DNA from: Cryptomeria japonica
Taxonomy: Eukaryota; Streptophyta; Pinopsida; Cupressales; Cupressaceae
Length of the DNA: 64,000 nucleotides
Reading direction: 5' to 3'
Assembly (NCBI RefSeq): GCF_030272615.1
Contig: NC_081409.1
Coordinates: 240,713,832 to 240,777,831, forward strand
Shown here: piece by piece, positions 56,183-64,000 of the stretch
Layout: each line of letters opens with the position of its first letter
How positions within the stretch are numbered: the first letter of the stretch is position 1
Translations under genes and position numbers: made by a program
The notes under the pieces: generated by a model
The model's database searches: none
What the model saw: the letters and a program-made list of their open reading frames with translations, nothing else
Told to the model about the DNA's origin: nothing

Positions 56183-56330
56183 TATAAAATAGGAAACCAT
56201 CCAAATATTTCTCCTGCTCACATTTGATTGGCCACTTGTTTTTTTAAATGAAAAAATAATAACCCTACGAAAACAACTATCCACCAATAAAAAAGATTAC
56301 AAAAATGGAGATAAATTATTTTAATAAAAA

Positions 56331-56600
56331 ATCAAGATAAAGTATGGAATAAATTTTTTGACATAATTTTGAAATCAAATTAATTGAGTGAGATGAAAAC
56401 ATTCTAATAATTGTTATAATCTATTATTGTAGTGAATAATTAAATAAAAATATTTATAAAATAAAATCAAGATAAAGCATGGAATAAAATTTTTGACATA
56501 ATTTTGAAAGCAAATTAATTGAGTGAGATGAAAACATTTGAATAATTTTTATAATTGATTATTGTAGTGAATAATTAAATTAAAATATTTATAATTTTAA
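56331..56600. repeat. 135-bp tandem duplication
   Basis: ATCAAGATAAAGTATGGAAT at 56331 recurs as ATCAAGATAAAGCATGGAAT at 56466, and the two 135-bp units match closely throughout. The copies are non-coding. Confidence 0.93.
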
Positions 56601-58922
56601 TATTAAATACTATTTGATGTATATCAATATTGAGTTGAAAGAGTGAAAAATGATTGATTTTTCTAAATTGAGAATTTAATTGAAAACATACTTTATGAAG
56701 TAAATATTAAAAAAGTTATAATAATAATATTAATAATATATTATAATTTAAAAGTAGAAATAAGAAAAGAAAAAGGAAAACAAAAGATAATATTATATAA
56801 AAATTTATATCTATATAGAAAGTCATATTGCATTGTTAGCATTTATCAAAAGGAATATAATTATGATATATCATATATTAAGTGTGGCGTAGCTCTAAAG
56901 AAACTTAATAGTTTTAATATAAAGTAAGCTATATATTTTATTTTAAATATATTTAATTATCAATAATTAACACTTTTAATATAAAGACTATTATTACGCC
57001 AAGAGGTTTATTAATACTCGCATAATGGATTGATAGACATGCGCGATTAAAAACCCCCTATGATTAAAATTGACACCCGTCATATTGTGTAACGCCCCCG
57101 CTATGAGTCCCAAAGGACAATACAAAACAATATCAATAAAAATACGAATAATTTTTTTTTTTTAATAAAGGAAACAACCCATACTAATACAATGCTCATC
57201 ATGATGAACCAAGATTAAGATATAAGAACATCTAAAAATTATACAAGAGTTCTCAGGGCCTCACAATGAAATTACATAAATTAACTCATCCAACATAATA
57301 AAGAAATAAGAAACTTTTACAAATAAGAATACATTGTCCTTCCCAAGGTGCAAGGATCAATTTACATAGCCAAGAGAATATACATATGATCATGTTTACA
57401 TTATAAGGTATCCATAAGGATACAATCACCAAATGTACAATGATGAAGTAGGTACAAAATCTGGAACATAAAGTAGATCTTCAGTCTTCTCATGAACTAT
57501 CTCGATAAGAATGCAAGTCGATCCAAAACCGAATGGGTGCAAATATCACTCCACCCAACCATGTAGTACCATTAGGCCCACCCCCCATGCTAGGGGTATT
57601 AGTCAAACCCAAGAGACTAAAGGAAGAATCATAATGATACAAAGATACACACGAAGCTCACAAGGCTACAGTCTCAAGAAAACCACAAGACAAAATCAAG
57701 GAAAATCGCAAGGATAACAATTGTTTCTAGAGGCCCAAGCAATCACAGAAGATCAGTCACATAAACCACTAGGTATGCAAATGGGATGAGTGTCATCACT
57801 AGGTTGTCATGAGTTACCTTGGTAGGTCTTCACTAGGTCCCGACCCCCTTCTTGGGTTACCCTGGTGACCTCTCCTGACCCTTGACCCCCATACAATCTC
57901 TAGTGGACCACACCAACCTTTCGAGGGGCCAAGATTGGTGGATACCATTCCAGGCCTTCTCCACTTACCCTGAACCTATACAAGCATTCAGGAGTAAGAG
58001 GGGTATCCAAGTTAATCTTATTTAATACGAACTAACTACCCATCCCCAATTCATTTTTTTATATTTTCACTTGATTACAAACTTCCATTGAGTTACCCTA
58101 GCGACCACTTTGGGTCTCGACCCCCAATGAAATCCACTCTCTCATGATTGAATGTAGGGGTCCAAGCAAAACCAAAGATCTAAACGAAATTCACATGATG
58201 GTTAAACACCAAATACCATAGCAAGGCTAGACCACTTGCTAGAATAAGATAACACATAGGGAGGATCCAAGGTAGGCTAGGAATCACCATCTAGCTTCCA
58301 AGTGCAAACCGACTGGAACTTTAATCCAACAAGATAAACATGACAATATTGAAAAGAATCCAAAAATTACCTCCCCAAAGCCTCTGGAACCAAAACATAG
58401 AGCCACTCAACTGAACAACTCCTTCAAAGATAGGCAAGTTTCGCAAAAAGAAGGATAAGGTCTCGACATGTCTAAACTAAAAGGTTCTTTCAAATTAACT
58501 AAAATGACCAAGTAACACTATTACAACAAAACACCAATTACTTCGTTAACCAGAAAAATAAGACTCTCTTTATGCCAATCATATAAGAATCTCAATCATA
58601 AAATAACACCGGAGGTTCATGTTAAACTTATTTTCCCAAAATCTTAACTTAAATGATTAAATCACATTTCATTCCTAATAGTTTCATATTAATAAATGAA
58701 CCTTTATTTTAATATTCAACATTTATGAAAACAAGATTTCCTCTAATAATTTTAGTAATACAATTATGATTAACAACTAAATAAATGGAATATTATCTAG
58801 CCTTAAGAACTATACGAAAAAATTATAAATGTGCATATATATATATAATATAAATTCATATATTAACTTTCCAATATGAAAAGTGTCTCAGTAATATTAT
58901 GCACAGACATGATACAGTAATC

Positions 58923-59069
<147 letters not shown>

Positions 59070-59129
59070 TGCACAACAAATAAATTTTAATAGGGTCGAA
59101 GCTTTGATTAATGTTGTGGCATGAAGGAG

Positions 59130-59272
59130 AGCCGTGGGGGATTTCACCCACGGTTGTGGGTGAGTCCCCACAATCATGGGAACTCCCACTGTTGTGGGGG
59201 AAGCTCCCCACAATTGTCGGGTAGCTCCCCACAGTCATGGGTCTACCCACGGCTATGGGTAGACCCCCACAA
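59130..59272. other. Hairpin island of family L copy 4
   Basis: Stems include CCGTGGG (59132-59138) with CCCACGG (59147-59153). Several further GTGGGG/CCCCAC and ACCCACGG/TGGGT pairs follow to 59272. It lies about 2.04 kb from the unit's start, as in copy 3. Confidence 0.75.
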
Positions 59273-59365
59273 TACAAAAAAAAAAAAAATAGAGACAAAA
59301 ATTTATAGAGCCGGGAAACCAAAATATATATTTTGATAAAAAAATAACAAAAACATGCACTCATA

Positions 59366-59370
<5 letters not shown>

Positions 59371-59437
<67 letters not shown>

Positions 59438-59631
59438 ATATGTATATGTATATGTATATATACATTTATGTATATGTATATGTATATATATATATATACA
59501 TTTGTATATATATATATACATATGTATATATATATATATATGTATGTATGTATGTATGTATATATATATATATACATATGTATGTATATATATATATACA
59601 TATGTATGTATATGTATCTATACATACATAC

Positions 59632-59668
<37 letters not shown>

Positions 59669-59681
59669 TATATATAATATA

Positions 59682-59752
<71 letters not shown>
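59371..59752. repeat. Compound (TG)n-(TA/TG)n-(CA)n microsatellite
   Basis: About 62 bp of TG is followed by roughly 250 bp of mixed TATG, TATA and CATA steps, then about 48 bp of CA and a TA run. TG on one side and CA on the other make the whole tract close to an inverted repeat. Frames across it (Tyr/Ile/Cys/Val-rich) are artefacts. Confidence 0.97.
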
Positions 59753-59754
<2 letters not shown>

Positions 59755-60430
59755 TTGATTCTAAAAAGAAAACACACAAAGTATTCTCTGATAAATTCAC
59801 ATAGCAAAAATTAACTATATTCCTCCATAACCCCGAATTCCTGACAAGATTTTACCAGGATAAATATATATGCAACCCCCAATTTTCTATCAACTAATTT
59901 CTTATTAAAATAATCAGATCAAAGAAGAAATTAATCTAACAAAACCAGATAGATAACTTGCAATAATTTCCCCAAGTTTTTGTTCAGATTTCCCAATTTT
60001 TTATTTTCAAGAAGCAAACAAAACCCCAACATTATTGGCAGTAATATTTAACCCCCAAATCTGGATTAGTAAAAAAATAATGAAATTGGAAACTTTTCTA
60101 TTTCAAAAAGAAAAACTTATTTTAATCCATATTCCCAAATATTTTTAAGAACAAATATAAATGCAAACCACCAATTCTATCATTCTGAAATCTGAAACAC
60201 AAATTATTTTCTTCAACCTAAAAAGAAATTTGACATGCAAGGCGTGGAACATAAGCCCCTACCTCAAAACACTATCTGAAAAGAGAATATGTAGAAGCAG
60301 AAGCAGCAATTAAACAAAAGACCCTTGGTTCTGAATTTGGAGAGCCAGAAAAATCCCAATTCAACACATAGTTTCAATCCCCTTATTACAATTCCTCAAC
60401 AAAATCTAGAATAATTTCTATTGCAATTCT

Positions 60431-61989
60431 CTAAATTTCAGACAAATTTTTCAATCGCAGTGCTTCCCCCAAATTTCCTTCATGGGAAGAGCTTCTGCCA
60501 AAAACTCCCCCCCAAAAATAAGATATATCAAAATGGGGTCCGCAAGAGGTAGATGGCCCTGGCAGAGGGCAGGTTTTGAAACTTCCAAGGGTCTGCAAGT
60601 CAGACTTGCAGCTATACAACATTAGCTTCATAGGTCCAGAGGTCATTCTCTAGTGCGCAGATTTGGAGATACACGTCGCTCTCAATATCGATCAGGCGTC
60701 CACTTCCCGGACATATATTTTGGAAAAAAGGGCTTATAATTAATTTTTTTCCCAACCCTCTATTTTCTCGAAACCAGAGTTTCCATCAACCGTGGATAGT
60801 CTCCAGACTAGACAAAGGGAAGCAACTGACTTTTGATATCTGCTTCAATGATCGAGGTCTTAACCCTTTGCAGGATTCAGAATTTGTTCTGGGCTCATCT
60901 AGCTCTTCCAATCCTCCTTTTCTCTCATCCCCGAACAACATCCCTTTGGGTACTAGAGAAAAATCTCGGTCCATTTTGCATATGATTCCAACATTCCTCA
61001 ATAATATTCCTATTGGACCTCCCTTCAAATCAAAGCCAACATCTCATAACCCACTTGGGGAAAATCTTCAAATTAGATATATCTGGCGTAAAAAGACTGC
61101 ACCGATTGCTGAAAGACCGCTTCTGGCAAGTATTTCTAATGTAGGTAGAGGGAAACCTAATGGGTCCTTCAAAATCTCTCTACCTGATCACCTTTTGGGT
61201 ATGCAAGTTTCAGATCTCCGGAATCGAGTGCTCATTGGTAAGTTTTCAAGCCATTCTTTTAATCTTGATGTACTGTCGGCATGGGCTAAGGATTCTTGGA
61301 AAGGGCTCAGAGAAATATTTTATATTGATGAGGGTTTTCATTTCTGTATTGCCATTTTTTATGATAAGGACTCCAGAGATAGGGTCCATAAATTTAAGGG
61401 GTGGTTCTATAATGGTTTCAGTCTGTTTACATTGGCCTGGAGACCTAATTTCAATCCCTCTGTTGAAAAGATGAATTTTGCCCCATTCTAGATTCATTCC
61501 CAGCCCTACTGTTAGAATATAGAGATCTGGACCTTGTGAAGTTACTTGCAAATCAATTGGGTATTTTTGTGAAGCACGATCTCATACCCTTTGAGAACAC
61601 AAACCTTTTTGTCAGAGTTTTCTTGCTACTGGACCTATCTAAACCTTTGCCCAAGCAAATCTCTATCTCATCTAAACATGGAGAGTGAATCCAATCTCTT
61701 CTTATTCAATCTCCTCTAGTTGTGGAGGCCAACAAAAACTCTTTGGGTCATTTTACTTCCCAATGTAAGGATTACTCTTCACTTGAGGTTAGGGTTTGTG
61801 AAGATTATTGTTCGGACCCTAATATGTGCTCATTTCCATATGTTCAATGTGAGGAGATTGATTCAACTTTTGGTCTACAGAAGGATAGCATTCTATCTTT
61901 TGTGAGTTCTCTTGTTCAGGTTGAACAACGGATTCCAAATTTAATGGTCCCTTCTTCTTTGGTTATTTTTCCCCATCATCAGGTCTCTC
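60431..61989 (+). mobile_element. LINE 5' fragment carrying ORF1
   Basis: A LINE ORF1 lies here, but no ORF2 follows before family L copy 3 cuts in at 61990. The preceding GC-richer stretch (about 60450-60720) may be the LINE 5' untranslated region. Its exact left edge is not determined. This is not the missing front of the LINE at 32348: the two lie 24 kb apart, and each has its own disruptions. Confidence 0.65.
60868..61989 (+). pseudogene. LINE ORF1 (DUF4283 plus zinc knuckle), broken
   Basis: The frame to 61491 is open from about 60633 without an early ATG. It shows FKISLPDHLLGMQVSDL, LIGKFSSHSFNLDVLSAWAK, FHFCIAIFYDKDSRDRVHKF and GFSLFTLAWRPNFNPSVEKM. This is the pattern of the DUF4283 domain of plant LINE ORF1 proteins. 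After 61491 similarity continues in another frame: LDLVKLLANQLGIFVKHDLI, then LSKPLPKQISI, a TGA near 61686, and a GHFTSQC zinc-knuckle end with further cysteines. ORF1 proteins bind element RNA in the ribonucleoprotein particle. The frameshift and stop show this copy is dead, and family L copy 3 truncates it. Confidence 0.78.
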
Positions 61990-63819
61990 TGTAATGCCCC
62001 GCCAGGAACCCTAAAGGAAAAACCACACATACTAACCAACTAAGGGTGAAATAATTTAAAAAAAAGAAGTTAAACTACAAGAAGTGCTTTAATTACTACA
62101 TTACACGTTTATTACACAAGTGGAAGTCTAACACAAAGAATTTCTAAAGGGTTACCAACGAAGAATTATTCAAAAGGATAAATTTCATTATTAAGGTTAC
62201 TCCAATTATCCATCAATTACTTATTGAACAGAATAAACCATATTCATACAACAGATTTCGTCATTCGAAGATTAAAAGTATTACAATATATTTCTTTTCA
62301 AGAAAGCATTTACACATTGAATAAAGATAACTGATATAATAAACATCCATATAAACAAAGATTACATTAATCACCTATTTCATGGCTTCCAATAATACAT
62401 ATGAATTTACATCTTTACCAAATGCTAAGGTAATATAATCCACTGATACAAATGACCACGTAGGTCTCAAATACAAAAATCTCCAACATGAGATGATACA
62501 AGAGTCATGAACCATAGAAATATCTATGAAGCCAATCTTCGCATGAAGGCACAAACATAAACATCCGATGGGAAGTGGAACTACCACCCGGCCATGTGAT
62601 CCCAAAACGGAATCACCCCACCGTGCTAGGAGATAGAAAAAGACCCTCAAGCAAGCACAAGCAAAAAAAATCTCAACAATCCAAGTGTGACTCCACAATA
62701 CTCCAAGTGAACTCAACATCACAATACACTAGTGACCCTAAAGAGAGTATCATCGTATAGCTTGTGATGGTTACCCTAGGTAGGCCTCCATAGGTCCTGA
62801 CCCTCAACCTGGGTTATCCTGGTAACCTTTCTTGAACCCCCAGTTCCATCCAAGACTCATGCAGACCCTACCAACCCTTTGTGAAGACAAGGTGGTCGGT
62901 TTGCCATTCTAGGCCTTCCCACTAGCTCTTGAGTCTATACGAGCACTCAGCAATGCGTGGGGTACAATATCTTATTTAATGTTAAGAACTACCCACCCCC
63001 TAATCAATTATTAGGTTATCACTTATTAACTCACTTTCAAGGGGTTATCGAGCCAACCACTTCGGTTGCGGCCCCCCACTCGAAAGCCACTCTCCCATAG
63101 GACACTATACAAACACAGTCTCTCTACGAGAACCCTTTGGCGATATTGACAACCATATAACCATGACAAAACACAGGTGACGAAAACACAATCTTACTAA
63201 CCCTTGGTTAACCATATGGAACATAGCGCAACATGATTTACAACAACAAGGTTATAAGGACAACACCTGATCAAGAGGGTACAACAACCACTACAACATG
63301 ACGACTAAACAATTACAAGAATTGCAACGAAATCAAGCTCTTTGCTAAGAAATACCAAATTCACTAAGATCATAATTCAAACAATCTTTTGAAAATAATA
63401 AAATCATTATATACTTGCAAATCAACATTTAAATTTTAACAAAACACAACACACTTTTTAAGAGAAATTCAAAGTCATCATTAATCTAATAAGGCTAGAA
63501 TTTAAACTAACCACAAATAACCAATTTCCCCCTTTTATTTTTGAACAAGAAAAAATCATAATAACTTAATGAATAAAACATCCCATCTAAGAATAATACT
63601 TTTTTCACATAAGCATCATTTATTTAATATCCCAAATAATACAATTTTTAAAATTATTAAAAAACACATTAAATATATATAATAATATAAATATATGTAT
63701 ATAATTATATATTCATCGAATATATACTTATATACACATATCATATCTAAAAATTAACTTAATTTATGGATAATTCTAATTTTACCAACAACAATCATAA
63801 AGGAAAATTACATTTAAAA

Positions 63820-63839
63820 TAATACATACATATACATAC

Positions 63840-63870
<31 letters not shown>

Positions 63871-63872
63871 AG
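63820..63872. repeat. (CATA)n-(TA)n microsatellite
   Basis: Repeated CATA steps turn into a pure TA run, inside family L copy 3 upstream of its island. Confidence 0.9.
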
Positions 63873-63955
63873 AAAATTGGGCAAAAACATTTTTATTTTC
63901 TTACGTTGCAACAAACACAATGAAATCATTTAACAAACGAGTTTATAATAACACA

Positions 63956-64000
63956 GGCTGCTGTTAATTGGTAGCGTTGCTACCATTTGGTAGCAGAGAC
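63956..64000. other. Start of the hairpin island of family L copy 3
   Basis: GGTAGC (63970-63975) pairs with GCTACC (63979-63984), the same stem words as in the island of copy 1. A third GGTAGC follows at 63989. The window ends here. Confidence 0.7.

Larger units (their letters stand above)
54831..57087. other. AT-rich intergenic DNA, no gene seen
   Basis: No coding frame with family resemblance is present. It holds simple repeats near 56098 and a tandem duplication at 56331-56600, listed separately. Confidence 0.6.
61990..64000 (+). mobile_element. Long LTR-like unit, family L copy 3, cut by window end
   Basis: It begins TGTAATGCCCCGCCAGG after the 5-bp flank CTCTC (61985-61989). It matches copies 1 and 4 through the block CCTGGGTTATCCTGGTAACC near 62809, GAAGACAAGGTGGTCGG near 62883 and CCATTCTAGGCCTTCCC near 62914. 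The first GC-rich hairpins appear at 63956 and the window ends inside the island. The right end and second TSD lie outside. No protein domain is seen. Confidence 0.85.

Overview
This window looks like repeat-dominated plant nuclear DNA. The lineage signs are a Copia element whose primer-binding site matches plant initiator tRNA-Met, plant-type LINEs with a zinc-binding (zf-RVT) and an RNase H (RVT_3) module, a Helitron that carries an RPA1-like gene, and a tRNA-derived SINE. Very low gene density, AT-rich DNA, LTRs over 4 kb and many old nested insertions suggest a large genome such as a conifer or other gymnosperm. That lineage call is inference. I see no intact host protein gene. Every recognisable coding stretch belongs to a mobile element and most are broken by stop codons.

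Layout. 1-4.8 kb: tandem repeats and an internally duplicated AT-rich repeat split by a 1.9-kb insertion. 5.0-7.4 kb: a Helitron remnant (RPA1-like gene, then the N-terminal part of Rep/helicase). 7.5-15.2 kb: a Copia-type LTR element on the minus strand, with two LTRs, PBS, PPT, TSD and a decayed gag. A 4.2-kb solo LTR-like unit (copy 1 of a four-copy family) is nested inside it. 15.2-25.8 kb: a degenerate array, an LTR-like piece (19.0-20.3 kb) and anonymous AT-rich DNA.

25.86-47.08 kb is the most unusual part. Inverted termini (26 of 29 bases identical, then a further alignable stretch) flanked by AATA on both sides suggest one 21-kb DNA transposon. It holds two converging genes: an unrecognised multi-exon gene near the left end, and on the minus strand a DDE/D-type transposase pseudogene that opens near the right end. 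Variants of a palindrome around TCGGATATCCGA lie at both ends, about 180 bp upstream of each start codon. Inside are a 359-bp satellite, a 48-bp array, a full-length-like insertion of LINE ORF2, an LTR-like insertion, a polypurine tract and a 1.5-kb array of CATATG-centred palindromes. Sola, which makes 4-bp TSDs, is the superfamily I would test first, but I cannot assign it from sequence alone.

47-64 kb: a duplicated segment with GA-rich tails, a SINE with a perfect 14-bp TSD, and copies 2, 4 and 3 of the long LTR family. A LINE ORF1 fragment lies between copies 4 and 3, and there are very long CA, TG and TA microsatellites. All four long LTRs carry a GC-rich, hairpin-forming island at a similar position, although the island sequence differs from copy to copy.
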